Below, piece by piece: positions 16,263 to 24,736 of a DNA stretch of 64,000 nucleotides. The notes under the pieces are model-generated. The model saw only the letters and a list, made by a program, of their open reading frames with translations. It had not been told where the DNA came from and ran no database searches. The position numbers and the translations under genes are program-made. This stretch comes from LZORAL124-50-18 sp051208045 (lineage in GTDB: Bacteria; Pseudomonadota; Gammaproteobacteria; Pseudomonadales; Oleiphilaceae): assembly GCA_051208045.1 (NCBI GenBank), contig JBPJFY010000003.1:1-64000 (forward strand), read 5' to 3'. How positions within the stretch are numbered: the stretch's first letter is position 1; each line of letters begins with the position of its first letter.

Positions 16263-17033
16263 ATGAAAACCGCCCTGATTACTGGAGCCTCCAGCGGAAT
16301 AGGAAAGGAAATTGCCGAAGAACTTGCCAAAAAAGGGACACAATTAATCCTGGTAGCACGGCGCAAGGAGAAACTGGAATTGCTCGCGTCAGAGCTGGAA
16401 AAAACTTATCACATCAAGTGCTTCATTATTCCCCATGACCTGAGTACTCTTGACGCAGCGCAAACACTCTTCGACAAAGTTCAACAGGCAAATCTCACGG
16501 TAGATATTCTTGTTAATAATGCGGGTCGTGGCCACTACGGCAATTTTATGGCATTGGACCCGGAGGTAGAAGCTGGAACCATACAGCTGAATGTGGTCAC
16601 TCTTACCTCGCTCAGCAAGCTCTTCGGCCAGGCCATGGTCAGCCGGGGTGAAGGATATATCTTAAACATTGCATCCATCGCAGGATTCATTCCCGGCCCG
16701 GGCATGGCCGTTTACAATGCCACCAAAGCGTTCGTTTTATCCTTATCTGAAGCCGTTAACGAAGAACTGAAAGGCACGGGGGTCAGTGTTACCGCTTCCT
16801 GCCCAGGACCCACCGAATCAGAATTTTTCACACTGGCAGGCACGGATGACCTGAAAAACCTGAAATACGCTCAAATGATGAAGGCCTCTGTGGTGGCCAA
16901 ACAAGCCGTTGATGCATTGTTTAATCGGAAGCCTGTTGTTGTTCACGGCGCATCTAACAAAGCAATGACCTTCATGCCCAGACTTATGCCCCGAAAAACG
17001 GTCTCTCATATCGTAAAATCGCTAATGAAATAA
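16263..17033 (+). CDS. Short-chain dehydrogenase/reductase
   Basis: A classical SDR of 256 residues. TGASSGIG (7-14) binds the dinucleotide, VARRKEKL suggests NADP preference (the Arg pair after beta-2), and NNAG, IASIAG and YNATK give the structural and catalytic Asn-Ser-Tyr-Lys set. Substrate is not predictable; the subfamily (SDR of the DltE/YqjQ kind) handles varied lipids and ketones. It has its own upstream region and is followed by the epimerase-like gene in the same direction. Confidence 0.9.
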   Translation: MKTALITGASSGIGKEIAEELAKKGTQLILVARRKEKLELLASELEKTYHIKCFIIPHDLSTLDAAQTLFDKVQQANLTVDILVNNAGRGHYGNFMALDPEVEAGTIQLNVVTLTSLSKLFGQAMVSRGEGYILNIASIAGFIPGPGMAVYNATKAFVLSLSEAVNEELKGTGVSVTASCPGPTESEFFTLAGTDDLKNLKYAQMMKASVVAKQAVDALFNRKPVVVHGASNKAMTFMPRLMPRKTVSHIVKSLMK

Positions 17034-17130
17034 CCCCCGTCTTTGCTATTATGCTTATCACCTCCCGGTAATCACCGGGAGCCCTGTTTCAAGTTTCCAA
17101 CATTCATTGAATCGCTGTTAAGGAATGGCT

Positions 17131-18174
17131 ATGCGTGTTTTAGTTACAGGAGCAAATGGGCATATCGGCGCTAATGTCGTACGCGCTCTGCTGGTAAAAG
17201 GGTGCACAGTAAAAGCGTTTGTGCGAAAAAAAGCCGACTGTCGTGGACTGGAGGGGCTTCAAATCGACTATGCCTATGGCGATGTGATGCAACCAGATGA
17301 GTTAGTTGAGGCGGCAAAAGGTTGTGACGCGATTATTCATCTTGCGGCGGTCTATAAGACCATCGCAAAAACACCGGAAGAAATCGTAGAGCCGGCCATT
17401 GCGGGCGCAGAAAATGTTTTCCGGGCGGCACATGAAGCCGGTATTAAACGCGTCGTCTATACCAGTTCCGTGGCTTCTGTTGGCTTTTCTTACGATCCGA
17501 ACGAACTGCGAACCGGTAACGATTGGAACAATGATGCGCATAATCCCTACTATATTGCCAAGACTCAGAGTGAACGCAAAGCTCAGGAATTAGCGCGACA
17601 GTACGATATCCATACGGTCGTCATTTGCCCCTGCATCGTGCTAGGCGCCTATGATTATCGGATTACCCCTTCCAACCAGCTCATTCTGGATTTGATTAAT
17701 GGCAAAGGTCAAACCTATAACGGTGGCCTGAATCTGGTTGACGTACGTGATGTGGCGCAGGCGCATGTCGAAGCCCTCGACAAAGGTGAAAACTGTAAGC
17801 GTTACATTGTCGGCGGAGAAAACATTGAAGTAAAAAACATTGGGCGGATGGTAAAGGAAATGACCGGCGTAAAAGCCATTCACCTCCCCTTCGGCAGAAA
17901 ACTCACATTGATGACAGCCCGAATCGTCGAGTTTCTATTCAAGATGCTCGGCGCTACCCCACCGTTCACCTATGACCTGGTGTATGAAGTGGCAGACCGG
18001 TTTGCTTATTATGAGTACGCAGATACGCTGCAAGACCTGGGCATTGCTCCAAAACGGGCTGAGCAAAGCCTGATGGCTTCCATTGAGTGGCTCATCAAAG
18101 TTAACAAAATCAAGCATTCCATCTCTGATAAGGTTTCCAGTCGATTCGACAAATTCAAAACCGAACATACCTGA
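17131..18174 (+). CDS. NAD(P)-dependent epimerase/dehydratase (dihydroflavonol-reductase-like)
   Basis: An extended SDR. MRVLVTGANGHIGANVVRAL carries the GxxGxxG nucleotide loop, HLAAVY and YTSSVASVG follow, and PYYIAKTQSE contains the catalytic Tyr-x3-Lys. It resembles the dihydroflavonol-4-reductase/HpnA-like group, which reduces or epimerises sugar or lipid ketones. ATG 17131 is chosen because AGGA lies 6 bases before it; the ATG two codons upstream (17125) directly abuts that site. It ends in a strong terminator and probably shares a transcript with the SDR 97 bases upstream. Confidence 0.88.
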   Translation: MRVLVTGANGHIGANVVRALLVKGCTVKAFVRKKADCRGLEGLQIDYAYGDVMQPDELVEAAKGCDAIIHLAAVYKTIAKTPEEIVEPAIAGAENVFRAAHEAGIKRVVYTSSVASVGFSYDPNELRTGNDWNNDAHNPYYIAKTQSERKAQELARQYDIHTVVICPCIVLGAYDYRITPSNQLILDLINGKGQTYNGGLNLVDVRDVAQAHVEALDKGENCKRYIVGGENIEVKNIGRMVKEMTGVKAIHLPFGRKLTLMTARIVEFLFKMLGATPPFTYDLVYEVADRFAYYEYADTLQDLGIAPKRAEQSLMASIEWLIKVNKIKHSISDKVSSRFDKFKTEHT

Positions 18175-18194
18175 GCCACCAGAGCATCTCAGTC

Positions 18195-18217
18195 AGCCCG
18201 CTTAGTGCGGGCTTTTT
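18195..18217 (+). terminator. Rho-independent terminator
   Basis: AGCCCGC and GCGGGCT form a 7-base-pair stem around a short TTAGT loop, followed by TTTTT. It lies between the converging epimerase-like and 4-helix membrane protein genes. Confidence 0.88.
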
Positions 18218-18219
18218 GA

Positions 18220-18615
18220 TTATCGCTCGAAAGCCACATCCCTTCGTGCCGAAGAGATCGTCACGGTAAATCCGGCAATGACATCCAAAAGCGAGAGCAA
18301 CATCAGGATAAGAAATCCTGGTGTGCCCACCTGCTTAACAAGGATAAATTCTATGAGAAACGCGATAAATACGAGCGTGGAGAGCGCGTGATCAATAATT
18401 GAGGCAACCGAGGATCGCGTGGCCTTAAACAGCTCGATCGTCATAATTATCAAACCGAACAGTACAAGCAGAATATCCGTCGTGATCTGAACTGCCGCAC
18501 CGGACACCAGTGACAACGTGAACAATCCCTCCTGAAGTACGCTCTCTCCGCCAGCAAACGCAACAATGTTGTAGACAGCAAAAACGATAACAAAGAGTGG
18601 GATGTGCTTGAGCAT
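18220..18615 (-). CDS. Small membrane protein with four hydrophobic segments
   Basis: A 131-residue protein with about four membrane helices: near 4-22 (with signal-like character), 33-60, 78-95 and 98-118. No catalytic motif is visible. It is the last gene of a same-strand cluster with an exported coiled-coil protein, a parvulin and a P1-type nuclease, and has AGGA upstream of ATG 18615. Function unknown; its position suggests an envelope role. Confidence 0.65.
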   Translation of the reverse strand: MLKHIPLFVIVFAVYNIVAFAGGESVLQEGLFTLSLVSGAAVQITTDILLVLFGLIIMTIELFKATRSSVASIIDHALSTLVFIAFLIEFILVKQVGTPGFLILMLLSLLDVIAGFTVTISSARRDVAFER

Positions 18616-18705
18616 AGTCTGATCCTGAGTCGGTCAATAGAGATGAAGTAATCCGAGAGGAAAAGTAGCACTCCAACTGACAGCAAGTCAAACGAACTCG
18701 GCAGG

Positions 18706-19287
18706 TTACTGTTGAAGTGTCGCCTCAAGTTCCTGCTGCATAGCATTGATTCTTTTGATTTTTTCTTCGCCTTCCATCAGTTGCTCCTCTGGAAGCCCCT
18801 GCACAGCCGCATATTGCACTTCTTCCTTCAGGCGGTTTACTTTTTCTTCCGCGGCAACAACATAGGCTTTGTACAACTTACGTGTTTGCTCCGCTTCATA
18901 CAGAAGGTACTGATCGTGATCTTCCAGTTGCTCTTCCGTGGGCAGCTCCCGATCCAGTCCCGGGGACAGCGGCGGCATTCTGGCGTCGACCTGATTCAGT
19001 GACCGCGCGAAAGACTCAACAGCGACCACATCCATTTCCGCTGCGACATCTCCCCCCTGCTCAGCTGGTGCGGGTACACTCCCAATCGGCTCTTCGACAG
19101 GTTGTTGGCGAATCGCTGTACTTTGTGGGGTGAGATAATAGGCTGGAGGCGGCGCATCCGCGTACATTTGCCCCCCACCGTTGGATACCGGCTCATTTTT
19201 AGAGGCATTTTCTTCCATCATCCCCATCCATAAACCCACACCCACCGAAGCCACGCCGGCCAGAAATACAACAATAATGCGTCCCAT
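18706..19287 (-). CDS. Membrane-anchored protein with a C-terminal coiled coil
   Basis: One N-terminal hydrophobic segment (about 3-22, IIVVFLAGVASVGVGLWMG) anchors the protein, with the rest probably in the periplasm. A Pro/Gln/Glu-rich linker leads to a C-terminal helical region (about 125-193) of Leu/Glu/Lys heptads that should form a coiled coil. No family recognised. AGGATAAGC before ATG 19287 is a good ribosome site. It sits between the parvulin and the small membrane protein in the same direction. Confidence 0.65.
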   Translation of the reverse strand: MGRIIVVFLAGVASVGVGLWMGMMEENASKNEPVSNGGGQMYADAPPPAYYLTPQSTAIRQQPVEEPIGSVPAPAEQGGDVAAEMDVVAVESFARSLNQVDARMPPLSPGLDRELPTEEQLEDHDQYLLYEAEQTRKLYKAYVVAAEEKVNRLKEEVQYAAVQGLPEEQLMEGEEKIKRINAMQQELEATLQQ

Positions 19288-19324
19288 GCTTATCCTGCTC
19301 CAATTTCGCTTTCTTACCGATTGA

Positions 19325-20701
19325 TTACAATCTGTGTATCAGTTGATAATTCATTTGAATGTCTGCGGTCTCAAACAGCCGTGCCCGAGTGGCCTTAAAT
19401 CGATCAATCAGTTTTTGTTGGGCAATTTCTTTCCCGGCGACATAGCGGACGGTTTCACTTTCAGGCGGATAATAACCATACTCGCGATGATCCACCAAAA
19501 AGAGCTCCCAATACACGTCTTCGCCTTTTATTTGAGGTGAGCGAAACGGTTTGGATACCATCCCGACCGGCAGTGCAAATACCACGGTCCGCAGCCAGTT
19601 CTTTTCCTCTCCGGCGTGAATAGTGCCCATGCTTCCGGGGCTGGCACCCTTAGCATCCGGTGCTGAAGAATAGCGTGCTGCAGCTTCCTCAAAAGGGAGA
19701 CCGTCCAGAATCAATTCATACACATCACGCGCAACTTTCTCGTCGTTCGTCCGGATATGCCGTGCGGAAACTTGCTCTATGCGCTTAAATTTTTCTTTGT
19801 TTTTCGCATAGTAACTGCTTATCTCACCCTGTGTCACCTGTTCATACTCACGATTCAGGGCAGGATTATCGTCATGGATATCTTTATTTAATCCAAAATA
19901 GTTCATAACTTTCACTTTCAGGTGCCGATCCATGACCGTCCGTGAAAGTTCATCGTAATTAGTTTGCGTAATCAGTCCGCTCGCCACCAGCCAGTCTGTG
20001 ATAAAAAATTGAGTCAGAATGACCTGAGCCTGATTTTTCAGGAAACCCTGATCATTACTGCGAAGTGCTATTTTGCCTTGAATATTCTGACCTTCGAACA
20101 ACGCGCGCAACGTAAGGCTGCGCTTGCCGCCGGTCGGCAAGTCGACATGACCAACCTGCACAGCGTCCATCTCTTCCAGCATGGCGGGAGACGGTTCATG
20201 ATTCAATAAAACGGTTTTTTCGGCAAAACGCGCCAACGGCACGTTGTTTTCAATGGAGGCGATTTTGTGCCATTCGCCGCCGAACGCTGCGGTAACGTGT
20301 GCCTCGATCTCTTTGCTGAATAGCTGACTCAGGATGCCGGCCACTTCATCCCTGACGACGGTTTTCATTGGATATCCCACCGGATCGGCAGTAAGCCTCA
20401 AATTTTGATCCGATAACCCTGTCGCATGATCAATTAACAGACGAGCTTCAACAATACTGTTCAATACAGACTCAGCAGACGCAGAATTGTTGCCTTGTCT
20501 GACATTCGTCAACAACAACTCAAAGGTTGAGCGATGCAAGAGACTGGCATCGACTTTCACCACAAGGTCCGGGTTGTCCATCGCAGAGGTTTTCGCCAAT
20601 GCCTCTGTGCTACACAGAAAACTCATTGCAGCCAGACAAATTGCTGCCACTCTGCCACCGACGAATCGGTGAGCGTTTTTTGGAAAGGTGATCGACCACA
20701 T
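19325..20701 (-). CDS. Exported parvulin-type peptidyl-prolyl isomerase
   Basis: The 458-residue protein has an N-terminal export signal (about 1-38, ending TEALAKTS) and a C-terminal PpiC domain at roughly residues 300-410. The domain shows QVSARHIRTNDEK, DGLPFEEAAARYSSAPDAKGASPGSMGTI and FALPVGMVSKPFRS. The N-terminal 260 residues resemble the helical chaperone part of SurA/PpiD-like proteins. It would assist folding of periplasmic or outer-membrane proteins. It lies 62 bases after the nuclease gene, suggesting cotranscription. Confidence 0.82.
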   Translation of the reverse strand: MWSITFPKNAHRFVGGRVAAICLAAMSFLCSTEALAKTSAMDNPDLVVKVDASLLHRSTFELLLTNVRQGNNSASAESVLNSIVEARLLIDHATGLSDQNLRLTADPVGYPMKTVVRDEVAGILSQLFSKEIEAHVTAAFGGEWHKIASIENNVPLARFAEKTVLLNHEPSPAMLEEMDAVQVGHVDLPTGGKRSLTLRALFEGQNIQGKIALRSNDQGFLKNQAQVILTQFFITDWLVASGLITQTNYDELSRTVMDRHLKVKVMNYFGLNKDIHDDNPALNREYEQVTQGEISSYYAKNKEKFKRIEQVSARHIRTNDEKVARDVYELILDGLPFEEAAARYSSAPDAKGASPGSMGTIHAGEEKNWLRTVVFALPVGMVSKPFRSPQIKGEDVYWELFLVDHREYGYYPPESETVRYVAGKEIAQQKLIDRFKATRARLFETADIQMNYQLIHRL

Positions 20702-20763
20702 AACTGATCCCTATACTTTAAGAGCAAGGCCGGCAGTGACTCTGCCAGCCCTTGAGTCAACGA

Positions 20764-21783
20764 TTAAAACCGGTTGGCCGCATGGTTTAATACATGCACA
20801 ACCATTGCAATCGCATGCGGTACGACCTGTTGGGCCACTTGCAAGCGGTCATAATGCCCTGTGCTGCTGAGTACTATCCCACCATTTGAATAGGAGAAAG
20901 CTCCCCCCTGTGTGAGCAAAGGACGAATATCATTACTTGACGCAGGGATTGCGTCGAAATAGTTCATGGCCTGATGCACTTTGTCCAGATCCCCAAGGTT
21001 TTCACGGTAATAGTAGTCATTCACCCAGGATTCCCATCCCGCATGGTTTTTGTCCGAGGTGGTCCACGTGTGATGGGGTTGAAGCAGGTCCGTTGTATGC
21101 AGCACAAATCCCAGCGTCTGCACGGTGGGCTGATTGGTAAATTGTTGGTACCAATACTGTCCCAGGTTATCTATCGGCTGGAAGGGCATTTTCTCAAAAT
21201 CTTTATACATAGATTTTGAAGAAGTGCTGCCAATACGATAATTACTTTCGGTTTTACCGTAGGAGTTGTATTTGCTTTTATCTCGACTGAACCAGCCTTT
21301 CATACCACCGGAACCATCATCAAGGTAATCGCCATACAGCCAGCTGGCCGCCATATTGTCAATCGTGCCCCAGACAGTGAGTTTGTCGTAGTTATACCCG
21401 CCAAAATCATTGCCGTGCGCATCATGACCCTGTGTATGATTCTGAAAGTGCCAGTAACTGGTGTATTTCACAATAGAAGCGCCAAGGCTCCATACCGGTG
21501 CATATTGGCAGTCGCCAGTGATCGCGCCACAAATGAAGGTGTCTTCAAAATCGTCCACATCATACGCGCCCTGCCCCAGAGATTCCGCCAACTGAGTCAT
21601 CGTAAAGCCCGCACTGTCGGCGATCTGTTTTAATTTGTGATACCCGGTTGTACCAGGGTTCGCTTCCATATACTTCACGGCATCGATCACGATGCGCTTG
21701 TGCGTTTCTTGTGTCCATGCCTGGGTTTCTGCGGATCCCAAAACCACACCTGTAGCCAGTATCCAGCTTAATTTGTTCTTCAT
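20764..21783 (-). CDS. Secreted P1/S1-nuclease-fold hydrolase (trinuclear zinc; nuclease or phospholipase C type)
   Basis: The signal peptide ends ETQA, placing WTQETH at the mature N-terminus. In P1 nuclease and zinc phospholipase C the N-terminal Trp itself binds zinc and a His at position 6 joins it; both are exactly placed here. Further zinc ligands are visible in DVDDFED, SYWHFQNH, and LHTTDLLQPHHTW. The substrate could be single-stranded nucleic acid or a phospholipid. ATG 21783 gives a compact signal peptide; a GTG three codons upstream is possible. The gene heads a same-strand cluster with a parvulin. Confidence 0.8.
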   Translation of the reverse strand: MKNKLSWILATGVVLGSAETQAWTQETHKRIVIDAVKYMEANPGTTGYHKLKQIADSAGFTMTQLAESLGQGAYDVDDFEDTFICGAITGDCQYAPVWSLGASIVKYTSYWHFQNHTQGHDAHGNDFGGYNYDKLTVWGTIDNMAASWLYGDYLDDGSGGMKGWFSRDKSKYNSYGKTESNYRIGSTSSKSMYKDFEKMPFQPIDNLGQYWYQQFTNQPTVQTLGFVLHTTDLLQPHHTWTTSDKNHAGWESWVNDYYYRENLGDLDKVHQAMNYFDAIPASSNDIRPLLTQGGAFSYSNGGIVLSSTGHYDRLQVAQQVVPHAIAMVVHVLNHAANRF

Positions 21784-21895
21784 GACGCTCACTCAATTGC
21801 TCTGCGGTTATTTTTTTACTGTTATTGGTGCAAATCCCTGCAATCACTCCCTGGTCGTCACTGTATGATACTGTGAATATACTTTCTTATACTTG

Positions 21896-21923
21896 TGTAC
21901 CATTTTAAGATAAATTTGGTACA
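21896..21923. promoter_or_regulatory. Inverted repeat upstream of the P1-type hydrolase gene
   Basis: TGTACCA (21896-21902) and TGGTACA (21917-21923) form perfect 7-base arms 14 bases apart in AT-rich sequence, about 115-140 bases before the hydrolase start. The arm spacing of two helical turns suits a dimeric regulator. The regulator is unknown. Confidence 0.4.
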
Positions 21924-22191
21924 TTTTTGCAATTATGCGCACTACGTCATATTCACAACCCCGGAATCTGTATCTACGAGGCAAACTTTTTTTGTAACCA
22001 CTACATGTAGTATGCAATACACTACAGGAGATCGTTTTTTAATCAGTTTTTGAGAGAGCCCTGATGAAGTAAGGGCTCCCGGTGATGGTGGACTCGTTAT
22101 CATCCATTCCTTGACTTTTTTTTAAAACATGCAGTGTTTAACCCGCCCGGTTTTAATTCAAAAAAAGTTTATTGTTCATAAGGGCAATGTC

Positions 22192-22245
22192 TTCACAAAA
22201 CACTATATAGTGTTATACTCGCCTCAAAACACGGATATGTAGTAG
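22192..22245 (+). promoter_or_regulatory. nrdJ promoter with NrdR-type box in its spacer
   Basis: TTCACA (22192-22197) and TATACT (22214-22219) are separated by 16 bases and form a promoter for nrdJa. The palindrome ACACTATATAGTGT (22200-22213) occupies the spacer and agrees well with the NrdR box acaCwAtATaTwGtgt. A degraded second copy, best matched over ATATGTAGT, is centred 31 bases downstream near 22237, the usual distance between paired NrdR boxes. NrdR bound here would block RNA polymerase. Confidence 0.65.
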
Positions 22246-22429
22246 AACAGAGTGCACCGGAGACAAAAACAGAACAACCGGGCAATGCCGTACTTTTCTA
22301 TTGTTTACACACTGACCAGCACATGAAAACAACGATTAAATGGTCAGTTCCCGGGGGAAAAACCACAACATATCAGAATGCGATCACGCATCCTGCCTCC
22401 CGGACTCACTTAAGGACAGTGAAAACGCG

Positions 22430-22445
22430 CCACTATATATAGTGG
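22430..22445 (+). promoter_or_regulatory. Perfect NrdR-type palindrome near the nrdJa start
   Basis: CCACTATATATAGTGG is a fully symmetric 16-base palindrome matching 14 of 16 positions of the NrdR box. It lies 72-87 bases before the nrdJa start codon and about 230 bases downstream of the promoter box. No paired copy is seen at 31 bases on either side. The rest of the 21784-22516 region contains another palindrome, ACTACATGTAGT (22000-22011), and a GAGCCCT/AGGGCTC hairpin (22056-22078), with no gene I can support. Confidence 0.65.
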
Positions 22446-22516
22446 TCATTTCTTGCCTAGAGCAAACTGACATAACAACGAATACGCGATAGACAAACTA
22501 TCTCAGAGGTCTTTGG

Positions 22517-24655
22517 ATGAACGCGAAAGTCAAATCAATCTCAAGCACGATCCCTATGCAGGATGCATCACTGGATATCTGGAGCACAAAATACCAATTA
22601 AAAACAAAAAACGGTGAGCCGGTAGATCAAAGCATGGGCGACACTTATGACCGCGTTGCCAAAGCACTGTCTGAAGTGGAAAACGACAAAATTCGCAACA
22701 AAATCTATAAAGAGTTCAAATGGGCTCTGGAAAATGGTGCCATTCCTGCCGGCAGAATTATATCGAATGCGGGTGCAGAACAGCATAAGCCGGCGACATC
22801 CACCATCAACTGCACGGTCTCTGGCATAGTATTCGATTCTATGGACAACATCCTGCTGAAAAATCATGAAGCAGGTCTTACCCTGAAAGCTGGCTGTGGA
22901 ATCGGGTATGAATTTTCCACGTTACGGCCTAAAGGGGCCTATGTCGCTGGCGCTGGCGCTACAACCTCTGGTCCGTTGTCCTTCATGGATATTTTCGACA
23001 AAATGTGTTTCACCGTGTCTTCTGCCGGTGGTCGACGCGGTGCTCAAATGGCCACGTTTGATGTTCACCACCCCGACGTTCTTGATTTCATTCGAGCCAA
23101 GAGAGAAGATGGCAGACTTCGTCAGTTCAATTTATCCCTGCTTATCACAGAAGATTTTATTGAAGCGGTGAAAACCGACGCCGACTGGCACCTGTCCTTT
23201 CCCGTCACCATCAAAGAAGCTGAATACCTGGAAGTCGATTTCGCATCTTCCCCGGATTACGTATATCGCCAGTTCCCTGTTCAGGATGGTTATGTAACGA
23301 ATCCTGAAGGCTTGGTCGCCTGCAAAATCTATCGAACAGTGAAAGCGCGTTTCATCTGGGATTCCATTATGACTTCCACGTATGATTTCGCAGAGCCCGG
23401 ATTCATTTTGATCGATAAGGTCAATGAAATGAATAACAACTGGTTTTGCGAAAATATTCGTGCCACTAATCCCTGTGGTGAACAACCCCTCCCTCCTTAT
23501 GGAAGCTGTTTGCTGGGTTCAGTGAATCTGACCAAATTTATTGAAAATCCTTTTACTGACAAAGCGCGATTCGACTGGGATAAGTACCGAAAGGTCGTCG
23601 GTATTTTCACCCGCATGCTGGATAATGTGGTGGAAATCAACGGCCTGCCGCTCCCGCAGCAACGCAAGGAAATCGAAACAAAGCGCAGGCATGGTATGGG
23701 GATTCTGGGTCTCGGATCCACCCTGACCATGCTTCGTATGAAGTATGGCTCTCCTGAATCTGTCGCATTTACCGAGCAAGTGAATCAGGAAATGGCTGTA
23801 GAAGGATGGCGACAAGCGCTCGCACTCAGCAGCGAGAAAGGCTGCGCCCCCATCATGGACGAAGATTTTACAGTAACCGGTGAAATGCTGGTAAAACGAC
23901 CAGAAATGAAAGTTGACGGTATCAAAGTCGGCGATAAGATCAAAGGTAAGCTGTTACACTCCAAGTACAGTCGGTATATGCAACGCCTTGCGGAAGTTGA
24001 GCCCGAACTGGTTGCTGAACTCATACAGAAAGGCGCTCGATTTACGCATCACACCTCAATAGCTCCGACAGGCACAATCTCACTTTCCCTTGCAAACAAC
24101 GTGAGCAATGGAATTGAACCCAGTTTTGCCCACCACTACTCTCGAAACATTATTCGCGAAGGTAAAAAAACCAAAGAAAAGGTAGATGTGTTTAGCTACG
24201 AGCTGTTGGCGTACAGACATTTGATCGATGAAAAAGCCATGCCGTTCAGTGAAAATCCGGAAGAACAGCTCCCCGACTATTTCATCTCGGCAGACGAAGT
24301 GACTCCTGCCCAACATGTAGACATTCAAGCTGCCGCTCAGCTTTGGGTTGATTCATCTATTTCAAAAACCGCGAACGTGCCAACCGAGTTTCCCTATCCG
24401 GATTTCAAAGACATCTACATGTATGCCTACGAAAAAGGGTTAAAGGGTTGCACCACCTTCCGATTCAATCCGGAAGCATTCCAGGGCGTGCTGGTGAAAG
24501 AAAAAGACCTGGAAAATACATTGTATGAGTTTACGTTGGACGACGGCAGTAAAATCTCGGTTAAAGGCAACGAAGAAATTGAGTATGATGGTGAGATCCA
24601 TTCAGCCGCCAATTTGTTTGACGCGTTGAAAGAAGGCACTTACGGAAAGTACTGA
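22517..24655 (+). CDS. nrdJa: Adenosylcobalamin-dependent class II ribonucleotide reductase, large part (NrdJa)
   Basis: NrdJ reduces ribonucleotides to deoxyribonucleotides with a B12-derived radical and does not need oxygen. This 712-residue protein holds the catalytic barrel: NCTVSG (redox cysteine C99), the NPCGE motif at 318-322 (thiyl-radical cysteine C320), GSCLLGSVNL with the partner cysteine, and the phosphate-binding APTGTISL. The C-terminal zinc/redox tail of single-chain NrdJ is missing and is supplied by the next gene, the same split as in Pseudomonas nrdJa/nrdJb. AGAGG precedes the ATG. NrdR-type boxes upstream indicate dNTP-responsive repression. Confidence 0.95.
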   Translation: MNAKVKSISSTIPMQDASLDIWSTKYQLKTKNGEPVDQSMGDTYDRVAKALSEVENDKIRNKIYKEFKWALENGAIPAGRIISNAGAEQHKPATSTINCTVSGIVFDSMDNILLKNHEAGLTLKAGCGIGYEFSTLRPKGAYVAGAGATTSGPLSFMDIFDKMCFTVSSAGGRRGAQMATFDVHHPDVLDFIRAKREDGRLRQFNLSLLITEDFIEAVKTDADWHLSFPVTIKEAEYLEVDFASSPDYVYRQFPVQDGYVTNPEGLVACKIYRTVKARFIWDSIMTSTYDFAEPGFILIDKVNEMNNNWFCENIRATNPCGEQPLPPYGSCLLGSVNLTKFIENPFTDKARFDWDKYRKVVGIFTRMLDNVVEINGLPLPQQRKEIETKRRHGMGILGLGSTLTMLRMKYGSPESVAFTEQVNQEMAVEGWRQALALSSEKGCAPIMDEDFTVTGEMLVKRPEMKVDGIKVGDKIKGKLLHSKYSRYMQRLAEVEPELVAELIQKGARFTHHTSIAPTGTISLSLANNVSNGIEPSFAHHYSRNIIREGKKTKEKVDVFSYELLAYRHLIDEKAMPFSENPEEQLPDYFISADEVTPAQHVDIQAAAQLWVDSSISKTANVPTEFPYPDFKDIYMYAYEKGLKGCTTFRFNPEAFQGVLVKEKDLENTLYEFTLDDGSKISVKGNEEIEYDGEIHSAANLFDALKEGTYGKY

Positions 24656-24669
24656 GCCTCGGCTCAGTA
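24650..24669 (+). other. Stem-loop spanning the nrdJa stop codon
   Basis: TACTGAGCC and GGCTCAGTA pair perfectly over nine bases around a two-base gap, and the TGA stop (24653-24655) lies inside the left arm. No clear T run follows. It could slow ribosomes, protect the 3' end, or partly terminate transcription between nrdJa and nrdJb. Confidence 0.55.
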
Positions 24670-24736
24670 TTTCTCAACATCTGGTGGTGAACCAACAGCC
24701 AGCCACAGAGAAAAGGAATACAGCAGGTACACAGTT

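Noticed and set aside
22018..22034. A partial match to the B12-riboswitch box (CAGGAGATC) upstream of nrdJa
   Set aside because: The following TGCC and the other conserved riboswitch segments are absent, so this is a chance match.
22323..22442. A 39-codon open frame ending inside the NrdR palindrome
   Set aside because: No ribosome site or family resemblance; it overlaps a regulatory region.
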